A stretch of 64,000 nt of DNA from Blautia pseudococcoides (GCF_001689125.2 NZ_CP015405.2:1827001-1891000), one strand, 5' to 3'. Positions 35,105 to 44,838 are shown, numbered from the stretch's first letter. The notes: generated from the sequence alone by a model not told the origin. Translations and numbers: made by a program.

Positions 35105-35299
35105 TTATGTAAGAAACATCCCGCATCGGAGACCTGTGCGGTTTCTTCCGCGATTTCCCGTTCCGGTAATACCCATCACAACAACATTTCCTACTGTAAG
35201 TTCTCTAAATTGCTTTTGTTCGCCTTGTATCTTCCATGGTATTTTGCCATTCTTACCAATTACATTATTCTTAGAATGTGCAAAAATCCTATCATACAT
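35105..35299 (-). pseudogene. N-terminal fragment of dihydrofolate reductase
   Basis: About 40 residues match the start of DHFR: AHSKNNVIGKNGKIPWKI, then GEQKQFRELTVGNVVVMG. The WK/D substrate region and the strand leading to VVMGRRT are recognisable. After VVMG the frame runs into unrelated sequence, so the remaining 120 residues, with the NADPH and folate site, are gone. No ribosome-binding site was judged at the start. The form resembles short DHFRs of Firmicutes and their plasmids. Confidence 0.7.
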
Positions 35300-35352
35300 A
35301 TAATCCTTCCGATCTTAAGGCTATCTAATTCCCCACCGCTTCATTCTCTTTT

Positions 35353-35802
35353 TTAATATTTCACTGGTATCCAGACTTCTACTTCCCCCAAATCTTCTGC
35401 TTCATTCCACAAAACATATTTTTCGATGGTGGGCAGTCCACATTTTTCATACTGGCTCTGGGGAAGGAATTCCTGATTGATCTGCTGCCAGAGATTTCCC
35501 AGAACATTGTCTGAGATTTTTCCCTTGGCCTGAAAGATCAGCCATGTTGCCGGAGGATACTCATATGTCACAAATCCTTCTACCTCCGGCCCGTCCCAGA
35601 GAACGGCACACATATAATCATTACTGCCATCCTCCTGAAATCCGAAGCACAATCCCAAATCAAAAAAACTTCCACTGATAGCTTTCATTTTTTCATTGGT
35701 TCCATCACTCTTGACCACTGCCCAGGTACCTCCTCCATACGGAGTTGTCATTCTTATTCCCAATACCTGAAAAGTCCCTTTTTCTTCAACTACATACTTC
35801 AT
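35353..35802 (-). CDS. GyrI-like/AraC effector-binding domain protein
   Basis: A 149-residue stand-alone effector-binding (GyrI-like) domain: VVEEKGTFQVLGIRMTTPYG, WDGPEVEGFVTYEYPPATW and LPTIEKYVLWNEAED. Such domains bind small amphipathic drugs, in transcription activators or alone. AAAGGAG lies before the ATG at 35802; the six-codon extension from a GTG is unlikely. No DNA-binding domain. Confidence 0.88.
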   Translation of the reverse strand: MKYVVEEKGTFQVLGIRMTTPYGGGTWAVVKSDGTNEKMKAISGSFFDLGLCFGFQEDGSNDYMCAVLWDGPEVEGFVTYEYPPATWLIFQAKGKISDNVLGNLWQQINQEFLPQSQYEKCGLPTIEKYVLWNEAEDLGEVEVWIPVKY

Positions 35803-35827
35803 AATCTCTACTCCTTTCACTGTATAT

Positions 35828-36167
35828 TAAGATTTAAGCCTGCAGTAAAATACTAGCGTAACAGCTTTTTGTCTTACATCTGATGCGTTGCATCCACTCC
35901 ATTCTCCTGCCTGCCTTATGCTTAGTATAAGGCAGGCACAGCCTGTCTGCCCGATATATTTCCCACAGAAAATATCGGCGCAGAACATGTGTCTGTCTTT
36001 TTCATCCACTAAAGATTTCGGACAGCATCTTTGCTATGGTATTTTAAATTTATATCCGATACGGATTCCAGACCAGCTCCATCATCCATTCATATGCTAA
36101 TCCCTGCTTAGGTTCGGTTGGTCGGCCGGTTCATTTATTAGCTCCTGCTATTTTCGAGACTCTGACA
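35828..36167. other. intergenic region with a perfect palindrome
   Basis: About 340 bases with no credible gene. An 11-bp perfect inverted repeat (GCCTGCCTTAT at 35909-35919, ATAAGGCAGGC at 35927-35937) with a 7-base loop is the only strong structure and could be a terminator core or a recombination relic. Confidence 0.45.
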
Positions 36168-37277
36168 TCACAAACGTAATGCATGCCCCTTCTCTCCATT
36201 AAAAATATGTATCTTTTCCTGCTTCAGACGAATGTATATCTCATGTCCAATTTGACCGGAAAAATCAGCATTTGTCATTATCGTAAGATTCGGTATGCCG
36301 GACGCAACAAGAAAAACAGCCACTTCACGCCCTGTATTCTCCAACAAACTGATCTCCATCCGGATGGCGCCAGGTTCATTTTTTGAAGCAAGCTCAATGT
36401 GTTCCGGACGGATACCAGCCTTAAGCGGCTCTTGTAATTGCTCCCCAGGCAAACCACTTATGTCTATAGGAATACGAGCTTCACCCAGAGTCAGAAAATG
36501 CTGCGCATGATATGACACAATCCTTGTATCCCATATATTCATATTGGGAGAGCCTATAAATCCGGCAACGAAAAGGTTAGCCGGATTTTGATATATCTCC
36601 TGCGGCGTTCCAAACTGCTGTAAAACGCCGCAATTCATTACAGCAATACGTGTCCCCATTGTCATAGCTTCGATCTGGTCATGTGTAACATATATTGTTG
36701 TTACACCCAATTCCCGCTGAAGCGTTATAATCTCCCGGCGCATCTCTGTGCGGAGTTTCGCATCCAGATTTGCCAGCGGTTCATCCATCAAAAAAAGCTT
36801 AGGCCTTCTCACCAATGACCGCGCAAGGGCCACACGCTGACGCTGCCCCCCTGAGAGTGCACCGGGCTTCCGTTCCAACAGAGTGTCCAGTTCCAGCTTT
36901 TTTGCCACCTCAGCTACCCGTACCGCTGCCTCCTGCTTTTTGGTATGGCGCATTTTGAGGGGGAACGCGATATTATTTTTTACCTTCATGTTCGGATAGA
37001 GGGCATAATTCTGAAATACCATAGCAATGTCACGGTTCTTAGGCGGTACTTTATTAACTACCCTGCCATCCATAATGACCTCGCCGCTGCTGATGCCCTC
37101 AAGTCCCGCAATCATACGAAGCAGTGTAGTCTTTCCACAGCCGGAAGGCCCCACGAAAACAATAAATTCACCCTGTTCTATTTCCATATCCATATTGATA
37201 ACGGCGTGTACATTGCCTGGATACCACTTATTTACTTTGTGTATTTGCAGGCCGCCTGCCCGAACTTCATTTTCCAT
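36168..37277 (-). CDS. MalK/UgpC-type ABC ATPase
   Basis: A 369-residue ATPase of carbohydrate importers. Walker A GPSGCGKT (43-50), signature LSGGQRQRVALARSL, Walker B LFLMDEPLANLD, switch VTHDQIEAM, and the C-terminal TOBE-type region (AGIRPEHIELAS). Family members energise MalF/MalG-like permeases. AAAGGAGC precedes the ATG; the malG-like gene ends 19 bases upstream. It is the last gene of the hybrid operon and the only ATPase in it. Confidence 0.93.
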   Translation of the reverse strand: MENEVRAGGLQIHKVNKWYPGNVHAVINMDMEIEQGEFIVFVGPSGCGKTTLLRMIAGLEGISSGEVIMDGRVVNKVPPKNRDIAMVFQNYALYPNMKVKNNIAFPLKMRHTKKQEAAVRVAEVAKKLELDTLLERKPGALSGGQRQRVALARSLVRRPKLFLMDEPLANLDAKLRTEMRREIITLQRELGVTTIYVTHDQIEAMTMGTRIAVMNCGVLQQFGTPQEIYQNPANLFVAGFIGSPNMNIWDTRIVSYHAQHFLTLGEARIPIDISGLPGEQLQEPLKAGIRPEHIELASKNEPGAIRMEISLLENTGREVAVFLVASGIPNLTIMTNADFSGQIGHEIYIRLKQEKIHIFNGEKGHALRL

Positions 37278-37296
37278 AAACAGCTCCTTTTATATT

Positions 37297-38136
37297 TTAG
37301 TCCTTCATTCCAGAAGATATAATGCCTTGTTCAAGATATTTCTGCCCGAACATAAATATCAAAAGCGGTGGCATAAGTGTAATCAGTGATGCGATCAGCG
37401 ATACTCCCGCATTGTCCGCGGTGATATTCGCCATATACAGAGACAGCGGCCAAAGTGTCTGATCCTTTAAGAATGCCTGAGGTGCCTCCATTGCGTTCCA
37501 GTACTCCAGAAATCCCAACACAACAGCGGAGAGGATACCCGGTGCGCCGAGAGGTATACCCAATCTCAAAAATGTCTGGATGGGGGAAGCACCATCCACA
37601 GCTGCTGCCTCAGTAACCGCCCCTGGTATCGTCATAAAAAATCGGGTCATGATGAATACCGGAAGAGTTGATGCAGCGCCGGGCAGAATAATGGCCCATG
37701 CAGTATCAATAAGACCTAACTTATTCAAAACCAGATAACTGGAAACCATAGTTACTTGAAAAGGCATCAGCATAAGGACAATATATAAGGTGTAAAGCAC
37801 TTTTTTTCCGCGAAAGTCAAAACGTGCAAATGCCCATGCCGCAGGAGCGCCCAAAACAATATGGCCAAGTATAATGGGAAAGACCTGTTTACAGGAATTC
37901 CAGAATACATTAAAAAATTGAGGTGTATCAAACAACAGCTCCGCATAAGCCTGGAAGGTCGGGTAGCGCGCAAAAATCGGCCATGCAGCGAAGCCATCAC
38001 CACTTTCTAAAACCGGGGCAAGGTTCCCGGACAACTCCCCAGGTCCCATAAGTGTACCGGATGAAAGCATCCACAGCGGTACCCATACAAAAGCAGCGAT
38101 CATAAAAAGAATGAGACAGATCAGAATTTTTTTCAA
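37297..38136 (-). CDS. carbohydrate ABC permease, MalG-like
   Basis: A 279-residue permease with six membrane segments. The ATPase-contact motif is EAAAVDGASPIQTFLRLGIPLGAPG near residue 175, and HIVLGAPAAWAFARFDFRGKK precedes it. It overlaps the MalF-like gene as ATGA. Sugar specificity cannot be read from the sequence. Confidence 0.93.
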   Translation of the reverse strand: MKKILICLILFMIAAFVWVPLWMLSSGTLMGPGELSGNLAPVLESGDGFAAWPIFARYPTFQAYAELLFDTPQFFNVFWNSCKQVFPIILGHIVLGAPAAWAFARFDFRGKKVLYTLYIVLMLMPFQVTMVSSYLVLNKLGLIDTAWAIILPGAASTLPVFIMTRFFMTIPGAVTEAAAVDGASPIQTFLRLGIPLGAPGILSAVVLGFLEYWNAMEAPQAFLKDQTLWPLSLYMANITADNAGVSLIASLITLMPPLLIFMFGQKYLEQGIISSGMKD

Positions 38137-39089
38137 GAGCCGTCACCCCCACTCATGATCTTCTGCAACAACATAATCAAAGTAAATACGATAAGTGCCA
38201 TCATCACAGCCCCAGCACACATTTTATCCACGTCCAAGCTGCTGTACCAGTTATTAAACAAATGCTGAAGCATATAAATGCTATTATCGGGATAGCTGCC
38301 TGCGATGAGATAAGCTTCCCTGAATACCTTGAACGAATTGAGCAGGGACAGCACCGTGACTGTGAACAACGTTGGCAACAGATTGGGCAGCGTGATCTTT
38401 ATAAGCCGTTTTATGCTGCCCGCACCGTCTATCTGTCCCGCCTCATACAGCGCCGGATTGATAGCACTGATTCCTGAGAGCCATAGCACCATGTCATACC
38501 CAAAGTTCTTCCATATATACGCAAATACTAAAACTGCAAATGCAGCCCCGCTGCCAATCCAATCAATCGAAGTTACATCCAGTAAAGACAGGACCCCATT
38601 GATCAATCCGTTTCTATGGAACATCACCCTCCACAGCAGAACAATTGAGGCCACAGGTATTGCCATTGGCATTAAATACGTTGTTTTGTAAATCCCATGC
38701 TTTTCCTGAAATGTAGTAAGCATCAATGCAGCAACCAACGATATGATAAGCAATAGTGGTATGCAAACGAATATAAACTTTGCAGTATTGGCCGCTGCCA
38801 ATTGGAATGCACTATTACCCAGCACAGATATGTAGTTTTGGAATCCAACAAACTGATTGCTTACAGCGGAGAAAAAAGAACGCCGCAGTGCATCCACAAG
38901 CGGAATTAGTACCATTACACTCACAGCAAACAAACTCGGTGTCAAAAACAACCACGGTACGATACGTTCTTTTAGCGGGGCCTTGTATTCATGTTCGTTT
39001 TGTTGTTTTTTCCTGTATAAGTATTTGGGCTTTTTCGCCGCTTTCAACAAAGGTATATTCTTTCTTCGGCAGAAAAGAGTTTTAATCAA
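38133..39089 (-). CDS. carbohydrate ABC permease, MalF-like
   Basis: A 318-residue permease. After a basic N-terminal stretch there are six membrane segments; the contact loop is YEAGQIDGAGSIKRLIKITLPNL. Long in-frame extensions exist upstream, but a TTG at 39089 lies 6 bases after AAAGGAGGATC and overlaps the stop codon of the preceding gene, so I take it as the start. It pairs with the MalG-like protein. Confidence 0.88.
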   Translation of the reverse strand: MIKTLFCRRKNIPLLKAAKKPKYLYRKKQQNEHEYKAPLKERIVPWLFLTPSLFAVSVMVLIPLVDALRRSFFSAVSNQFVGFQNYISVLGNSAFQLAAANTAKFIFVCIPLLLIISLVAALMLTTFQEKHGIYKTTYLMPMAIPVASIVLLWRVMFHRNGLINGVLSLLDVTSIDWIGSGAAFAVLVFAYIWKNFGYDMVLWLSGISAINPALYEAGQIDGAGSIKRLIKITLPNLLPTLFTVTVLSLLNSFKVFREAYLIAGSYPDNSIYMLQHLFNNWYSSLDVDKMCAGAVMMALIVFTLIMLLQKIMSGGDGS

Positions 39090-40296
39090 CAGAGATCCTC
39101 CTTTCATGGGATACAAAGCCAAGCTTTCCTCCTTGCCAATGGAGCATGAGATCGAAGCAAAGCCACAGACAGGGCATGAAATACATAACCTTGCCAATCG
39201 AAATATTGTTGTATGACACTATTTTTACAGATATCAGACAAAGTGACAGTGTATATATCACGCAGCTCAGAACCAGGCCCGCATATGAGCGTATTGATGT
39301 CATCTTAGCCGCTATTGCCACAAGGATAGAAGCAAATAAAGAAAATAACAGCAGGAAAAACGCTGCATTCCAAAGCTCCTTATCCCTGAAGGTCGGGGCT
39401 GCCGACATCCAGACCGTAAGATTCTCCCAGTGATCCAAAAATAAATTTTTCCAAAATTTAAAGTCAGACCACCTGGAAGGGATAAAGCTTGAAGGGATAT
39501 CCGGAAAATCAATACAGATCACTAATGCGGCCAGGGCGATCAAGGCAAGCGGCAGATAGGAAATCATCCACATGGGATAGTGCCGGAGCTTTCCTCCCCG
39601 CTTAATCAACCTTATAACGATGCCAAACGCCAAAACCATAGCCGGAAGCCGGTAAATCATGCCAAACACCCACCCCATCAGTGGTAAATCGAGAATGGTA
39701 CCTCCTGTGAAGTCCGAAGCCGTAAGATAACGCTCTGCCTTCTCCCGCGTTCCGCCATCAGAAAATATTAACTGCATATTGGACAGTGTATCACTGGATT
39801 CCTCCTCTGCCTGCCGGAATACCCTTGATGTATCATCATCGAATACACCACGAACATATAATACCTCCCCTTCAATCTTGATCTGCATACCGAGCACATT
39901 CGTGCTTCCCCATAATGAAAAAGCCAATTTTGAGCTGATGGCGCAGCCCGCTGTATCAGACTGCGAAGGTAAAGTACCAACGAGTGTGGTTTTTGACATG
40001 ATATCTTCACAGGCCCCAAAAACAACAACCACATCCGCAGTCGTACTCCCCATATCTGCATCCATGATCTCCTGTGCGGAATATACCTGCCACAGCGTCA
40101 CCTCCGGCTGTTTTGCAAGGCCATCCTGCTTTGCATATTTTTGCTGCCTGACAAGGGCAGACGGACTGACACCACCAGTTTCCCATCGTACGCTGACACT
40201 TGAGCATAAGCCAATAGCTGCAATAAAGAATGAGCAGGCCATACACCAAACGAAAGCTGCCAGTATTCCTATTACTGTAAGAGCCCGGTAATTCAT
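39082..40296 (-). CDS. membrane protein with MacB-core-like extracytoplasmic domain
   Basis: A 404-residue protein with one N-terminal membrane segment, an outside domain of about 160 residues, and about five further segments. The outside domain contains SKLAFSLWGSTNVLGMQIKI followed by YVRGVF, which resembles the MacB periplasmic core. Unlike MacB or FtsX permeases it has no recognisable FtsX domain, and no MacB-type ATPase is encoded nearby. ATG 40296 lies 7 bases after the stop codon of the adaptor gene. It may form the membrane partner of the adaptor. Assignment tentative. Confidence 0.6.
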   Translation of the reverse strand: MNYRALTVIGILAAFVWCMACSFFIAAIGLCSSVSVRWETGGVSPSALVRQQKYAKQDGLAKQPEVTLWQVYSAQEIMDADMGSTTADVVVVFGACEDIMSKTTLVGTLPSQSDTAGCAISSKLAFSLWGSTNVLGMQIKIEGEVLYVRGVFDDDTSRVFRQAEEESSDTLSNMQLIFSDGGTREKAERYLTASDFTGGTILDLPLMGWVFGMIYRLPAMVLAFGIVIRLIKRGGKLRHYPMWMISYLPLALIALAALVICIDFPDIPSSFIPSRWSDFKFWKNLFLDHWENLTVWMSAAPTFRDKELWNAAFFLLLFSLFASILVAIAAKMTSIRSYAGLVLSCVIYTLSLCLISVKIVSYNNISIGKVMYFMPCLWLCFDLMLHWQGGKLGFVSHERRISVD

Positions 40297-40303
40297 AGAA
40301 TTG

Positions 40304-42004
40304 TTAGCCTTCAATGCGAACTCTGTCTCCTTCCGAAATAGTCTTATTTGAGCTCGTGATCACCTTATCCGAGTAGGTCAGTGCATTTTCTGTACTTTCA
40401 ATGCTCATCATCTGCCCGTCCCTGTCCTTGACGATGATATCAACCCGTGAAGTAACCCACTCGGTTCCCATCACAGTATTTTGTTTACGGATCACGAGAA
40501 CATGGTCACCGCGAGAATCTCTTCTCAGTGCGGTCAGCGGCAGGCAGTTCTGATATGTCTCACTTTTTTTGTTCAAAGAAAGTTGTGCAGACATACCGGG
40601 GGTATATTTACCGTCAGGGAGGGTGACCGTCACCGGAACCATGTTATCCTCATCAGCTGTTCCCATGGCTGCTATCTTCACGTCCAGCTTCTGTGTGCTG
40701 CCGTCAAGCCTATAGCTAAGTTCCCCTGTATCATTTACCGAAAAATTCTCGGCATTCTCTTTATCCAGGCTCCCCTTAAAAACAAAACCCACGCCATTGT
40801 TGGACAGTGTAACTACTTCAACATCTGCTTCCGTTTTTGAACCCTTTTCCAAAGTTTTCAAAACCGTACCGGAAACCGGAGCCATAACATGACCACCATT
40901 GTCCATGATTTCTTTCAGTGTGTCACGTAATTTTTCCTTTTCTGACAACTCAGCCTTATAAGTGACACGCTCAATTTCTGCCTCAGTCTGCGATTTAGAC
41001 TTGTTTTCCTGAGCCTTTTTCAATGCCCGCCGCGCCGCTTCAATGTTTTTTTCGGCAGCGTAGAGTTCCTCATCCTTTGAGTCTTCAAACTCTCGCTGAG
41101 CGCTTATTAACGCGCTCTCTGCAGCTTCAATAGCGGCCTGAGCATCCATAACCGCAGCCTCATCTGAAAAATCTGTACGGTTTTCTGCCGCAGAAAGTGC
41201 CTCATCGGCCTCAGAAAGTGCGTTGTCCCAACGCGCCTTGATAACTTCAAGGTTTTGAACGGCGCTATCGTAGGCAGGCGTTCCCTCCTCAGCCTCTGAG
41301 AGCGCTTGCTGTGCCGCGCGAACCGCATCATCCCCAGATTCTTGAACATTCTTCCGATTTTCCTCCGCTTCCTTAATGAATGCCTGCCTTGCAGCTGTGA
41401 TAGCCCTGTCTTTATTTTCGATTGCATTGGCAAGCGCCGCTTCGAGGTCTGCAAAATCTTTCCTCTCAAACTTAGCAGCCAGACGGTCATACGCCTGCTG
41501 TGCATCATCAAGCGCCTGCTGTGCATCAAGAACACTATCGCTGCTTCCTTTCCCGGAAAGGCTTATCTTCTGGTTAAGGATATAGATCTCATCCTCGAGG
41601 CCCTTAATCTTATCTTCTATGGAAGATACATCAAACGCAAGCAGCGCCTCGCCTTCCCTTACCTGCTTTCCCCTTTCTGCATTAACCTTGATAACCCTGA
41701 GGCCCTCCGGCAGGGTGATGGATATACCATCTTCTGCGTCAATAGTCCCATCAATTTCAGCTTTGTTCGTCAGTGTTCCACTTGCCATTGTTGATACCTG
41801 AACGCTGGCAATCGTGGCAGAATCAGACACACGGGAAACGATCGTAAATACAAAGATCAGTACAAAAAATGAGACTATAAGACGTATTGCTATACGCTGT
41901 ACACGGTTACTTAACAGAGGCTTATGCTTTAAACCAGAGGCGAACATATCTTTTTCCTGTGTGATAATATCGTTGATCTTTTCCTTGATATGTATGAGCT
42001 TCAT
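40304..42004 (-). CDS. HlyD/RND-type membrane-fusion (adaptor) protein
   Basis: A 566-residue adaptor. One membrane segment (about residues 36-56), a lipoyl/barrel-sandwich half (INVKADRGKQV-like: VIKVNAERGKQVREGEALLAFD), a very long coiled-coil hairpin (about residues 125-345, rich in Ala, Glu, Lys), the second lipoyl half (GHVMAPVSGTVLKTL), then beta-barrel regions up to the end. Such proteins work with MacB-type or RND exporters; in Gram-positives they link a permease to the outer wall zone. The coiled coil is longer than usual. ACAGGAG precedes the ATG. Confidence 0.88.
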   Translation of the reverse strand: MKLIHIKEKINDIITQEKDMFASGLKHKPLLSNRVQRIAIRLIVSFFVLIFVFTIVSRVSDSATIASVQVSTMASGTLTNKAEIDGTIDAEDGISITLPEGLRVIKVNAERGKQVREGEALLAFDVSSIEDKIKGLEDEIYILNQKISLSGKGSSDSVLDAQQALDDAQQAYDRLAAKFERKDFADLEAALANAIENKDRAITAARQAFIKEAEENRKNVQESGDDAVRAAQQALSEAEEGTPAYDSAVQNLEVIKARWDNALSEADEALSAAENRTDFSDEAAVMDAQAAIEAAESALISAQREFEDSKDEELYAAEKNIEAARRALKKAQENKSKSQTEAEIERVTYKAELSEKEKLRDTLKEIMDNGGHVMAPVSGTVLKTLEKGSKTEADVEVVTLSNNGVGFVFKGSLDKENAENFSVNDTGELSYRLDGSTQKLDVKIAAMGTADEDNMVPVTVTLPDGKYTPGMSAQLSLNKKSETYQNCLPLTALRRDSRGDHVLVIRKQNTVMGTEWVTSRVDIIVKDRDGQMMSIESTENALTYSDKVITSSNKTISEGDRVRIEG

Positions 42005-42023
42005 TGTGTGGTCTCCTGTAAAG

Positions 42024-42557
42024 TTAATTATGAAACTCTATCATAATTATTTTATCCGCCAGATAAGTGCCATCTGCCTGCTGGGTACCAAAAAGCAATA
42101 CAAAATCATCATCCTTTAGTTCGCTTTTATCACCGTCGTCAAGAGAATACTTTCCGCCCTGAGAATCAACCAGCGCTCTTTGAAATATAGTTTCATCTGT
42201 AAAAGCAACACATACACTGCCGCTATCTGCTTCACCATCAGAAGAAGCAAAGCCTGCACCTATCGTACATGTTGTTTCAGTACAACCACTGACCACTCCA
42301 CTGAAGTCGGCTGAAGTGATCATATCATTTGCATCCGTAAATGTGTTTTCAGCAGTTGTTTCCTTATTTTCACTGCCAGCGTCATCTTGGGGATCATTTT
42401 TTGCAACAGATCCCTGATCGGCTGGTACCGCATCTGACTGCGTATCGTTGATCTGGTTATTGGAAGTTTTAGGTTCCGTTTCCGCACCTGCGCATCCTGA
42501 AAATAAAAACATCCCTACACAAATGATTACATACAGGCTTACCATTCGTTTTTTCAT
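42024..42557 (-). CDS. lipoprotein of unknown function
   Basis: A 177-residue lipoprotein: signal with lipobox LFSGC at Cys 21, a disordered acidic linker (residues 25-75), then a small beta-rich domain (FSGVVSGCTETTCTIGAGF, VCVAFTDETIFQRAL, DDFVLLFGTQQADGTYLADKI) that resembles OB-like or DUF5666-like folds. AAAGGAA precedes the ATG. It lies between the solute-binding and adaptor genes in the hybrid operon. Confidence 0.75.
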   Translation of the reverse strand: MKKRMVSLYVIICVGMFLFSGCAGAETEPKTSNNQINDTQSDAVPADQGSVAKNDPQDDAGSENKETTAENTFTDANDMITSADFSGVVSGCTETTCTIGAGFASSDGEADSGSVCVAFTDETIFQRALVDSQGGKYSLDDGDKSELKDDDFVLLFGTQQADGTYLADKIIMIEFHN

Positions 42558-42588
42558 AATTCTTAATTCCTTTCTGTTTTAATTATAA

Positions 42589-44697
42589 CTACATCTGTTC
42601 CTTTATATAAAGGCTGGCACGGCTCTGGATCTTTTCAGCAGCTTCCTGTACGCTTATCGTACCGGCAAAAAATTCTGAGGCTTCTTCTAATATGATGTCT
42701 TCCAGACTCTGGCTTTCATTTACTGCATAGGACACACTGCTTAAGAGCGTCCTCATAAGCTCTACATCCTCTTGTGTTATCTTCCCGTCTTCGTACAGGA
42801 ACGTCCACATAGAATTACCATTAATAGCGGCCTGCATTACAGTATCAAACGCTCCCTTATGGAATGGCAGAAGATAACAAGACTCCTGATGCTCCATCAT
42901 CAAAAATGTCCTCACAAACTCCCATGCACCATCCTTATACTTGCTGGATGAGGATATTCCAATCTTTACTTCTGGCTTGATCGCATGGTATTCTCCATGG
43001 GAGCTTGGCAGGCCTATTACGTTTACGTTTCCCTTATAGGAATCTCTGTACTGTGCAATTTGGTATGCACTGTAAACAGCTTCATAGGATGCCACAGCAG
43101 CACTCAAGTCCGCTCCGAAGCCGTTTTGGCTGCTCTCCTGAATTTTCCCGGCAAACTTCAGCAATTCTATGAACTCCGGAGAATTGAAAAAGCACTCACC
43201 AGAGGTCCAGTCAACAAGGCTGTCATTGGTCTGGAGCATTATTTCAAGAAATGATGTACTTGACAGATTACTTATAGAATTTAACCCCGAGGTTTCCAGA
43301 ACTTTTTCCAAGCTGTCCAGCGTCCATCCCCCATTTTCATCAAGGGCACTTGTATTAGCCAGCATTGTGGATATAGATACACCATTTGTAATGTAAGGCA
43401 GTTTACCGTCAATGCTTATGGCGTCAAAGACATTTGCGAAATAGTCATCCATATTAATTTCTGAGTCGTTCTTAATATACGTGTAGAGATCCTCCAGCAA
43501 CCCCTTGTTATGGTAGATCGGAACCGATAAATTGCTCATATCCAAAATGTCTGGTATATCCCCTGAAATAATCTTTGTATTAAGATTTAAAACGGCATTA
43601 TCCCATTCCTCATCGGATACGTTTTGTTCGTACGGAAAATACTCCGTAAGTTCAATCTTATATTCTTTATTTGTTTTATTAAAATCCGAAACAGCCTGGA
43701 CAACACTTGGATTGGCAGTCAGGCTCACCATACTGAGTTCTGTCCGATCATCTTTTCCCTTGGAAAGCACCCCTATCTCATAGGAGAGTACAGAAGTCTG
43801 GTTGGACGACGCGGCCAAAACCACAAATCGGCCATCCTCAAGCTCACATACATGAACATCCGATGTGTTCAACCCCATATCAGACCAGTTGAAGATAAGC
43901 TTACCTTCCTGTGCCCCAGCACTGTAACCATACAGGCTTGAGGAGTCAAAAAGATAGAAATTGTTGGTACTTCCTCCAAACAGACCTGCTGTTGTTCCTA
44001 AATATATGGGATCCTTGTGCCAATCCTTATTATCTATATCCACGGTAAGCAGATTATAGTTCGCTCTGTCCGTAGTAGTGGCGCACACACCAATCTGTCC
44101 CTCACCGGTCGTTATGGTGGTCATAAGATTTCCATCATAATTGAGATCAAACAAAAACTCACCATTGCTGTCAAAAAGATAAGCATATATACTACCGCAT
44201 TTGGCTGCTATGCAGATATTCCCGTCGGCATCCATACTCATAAATATTTCACTGCCAGATGAGGAAGTAACTGTGGCATCCAAAACTGACGATAAATCTA
44301 CGGATTGGACCGCTGTATTGCTGCTATCAAATTTTTTCAAACTGTAGCCTCCTGCATTATCTTTGCAAACAGCCCATATGCTGCCGTGCTGATCCATACC
44401 AAAATCCAGAAGTACCGTTGAATCCTCCATTACCAGCGGCAGCTTTTGAAAATCACCGTCATCAATTGATATTGCCGCCAAATACGAGACCTCATTACCT
44501 TCCTGGCAGCACACATAAGCCTTGTTATCGCTGATCAGAAGCCTTGAAATGTATGTCACTGTATCAGGGATGTCAAAAAAACTTGCGACATAGGATACAG
44601 GCGCCTCCTCACCCTTGGTGTTATGACCACATGCCGTCATAGAAAAAAGCATCGCTATCAGACATAGCATTGAGATGTTTCGTTGTAACATTTTCAT
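42589..44697 (-). CDS. large lipoprotein solute-binding protein with an extra N-terminal propeller-like domain
   Basis: A 702-residue lipoprotein. Signal with lipobox FSMTAC. Residues about 30-320 are beta-rich with repeats of the type LLDFGMDQHGSIWAVCKD and MSMDADGNICIAAKCG, suggesting a beta-propeller. From about residue 325 (ELSMVSLTANPSVVQAVSDFN, then DIPDILDMSNL) the protein is a family-1 carbohydrate-type solute-binding protein. Family-1 binders are usually about 420 residues, so the N-terminal domain is additional. The ATG at 44697 is preferred over a 30-residue extension. First gene of the hybrid operon, 285 bases downstream of the histidine kinase start region's end. Confidence 0.82.
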   Translation of the reverse strand: MKMLQRNISMLCLIAMLFSMTACGHNTKGEEAPVSYVASFFDIPDTVTYISRLLISDNKAYVCCQEGNEVSYLAAISIDDGDFQKLPLVMEDSTVLLDFGMDQHGSIWAVCKDNAGGYSLKKFDSSNTAVQSVDLSSVLDATVTSSSGSEIFMSMDADGNICIAAKCGSIYAYLFDSNGEFLFDLNYDGNLMTTITTGEGQIGVCATTTDRANYNLLTVDIDNKDWHKDPIYLGTTAGLFGGSTNNFYLFDSSSLYGYSAGAQEGKLIFNWSDMGLNTSDVHVCELEDGRFVVLAASSNQTSVLSYEIGVLSKGKDDRTELSMVSLTANPSVVQAVSDFNKTNKEYKIELTEYFPYEQNVSDEEWDNAVLNLNTKIISGDIPDILDMSNLSVPIYHNKGLLEDLYTYIKNDSEINMDDYFANVFDAISIDGKLPYITNGVSISTMLANTSALDENGGWTLDSLEKVLETSGLNSISNLSSTSFLEIMLQTNDSLVDWTSGECFFNSPEFIELLKFAGKIQESSQNGFGADLSAAVASYEAVYSAYQIAQYRDSYKGNVNVIGLPSSHGEYHAIKPEVKIGISSSSKYKDGAWEFVRTFLMMEHQESCYLLPFHKGAFDTVMQAAINGNSMWTFLYEDGKITQEDVELMRTLLSSVSYAVNESQSLEDIILEEASEFFAGTISVQEAAEKIQSRASLYIKEQM

Positions 44698-44798
44698 ATT
44701 ATCCACTATCCTCCTTGCATATAAAATACCTGCTCTCTCAGGTATATTCAGCATACCATGAATGAGCAGGCAGTTTTTTAATTTCATATAAATGATTG

Positions 44799-44838
44799 GC
44801 TAAGGAATGGTGAATGAAATCCTAAGAATTCCTAAGAC
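44799..44838 (-). promoter_or_regulatory. TCTTAGGA repeats upstream of the hybrid operon
   Basis: On the minus strand TCTTAGGA occurs at 44838-44831 and again at 44828-44821, 10 bases apart, with a looser TTCCTTAGCC near 44808. The same octamer lies upstream of the response-regulator gene at 46779-46772. Probable binding sites of the VanR-like regulator. Confidence 0.5.

Noticed and set aside
35827..36009. 60-codon minus-strand frame
   Set aside because: Crosses a perfect palindrome, lacks a ribosome-binding site and resembles no family.
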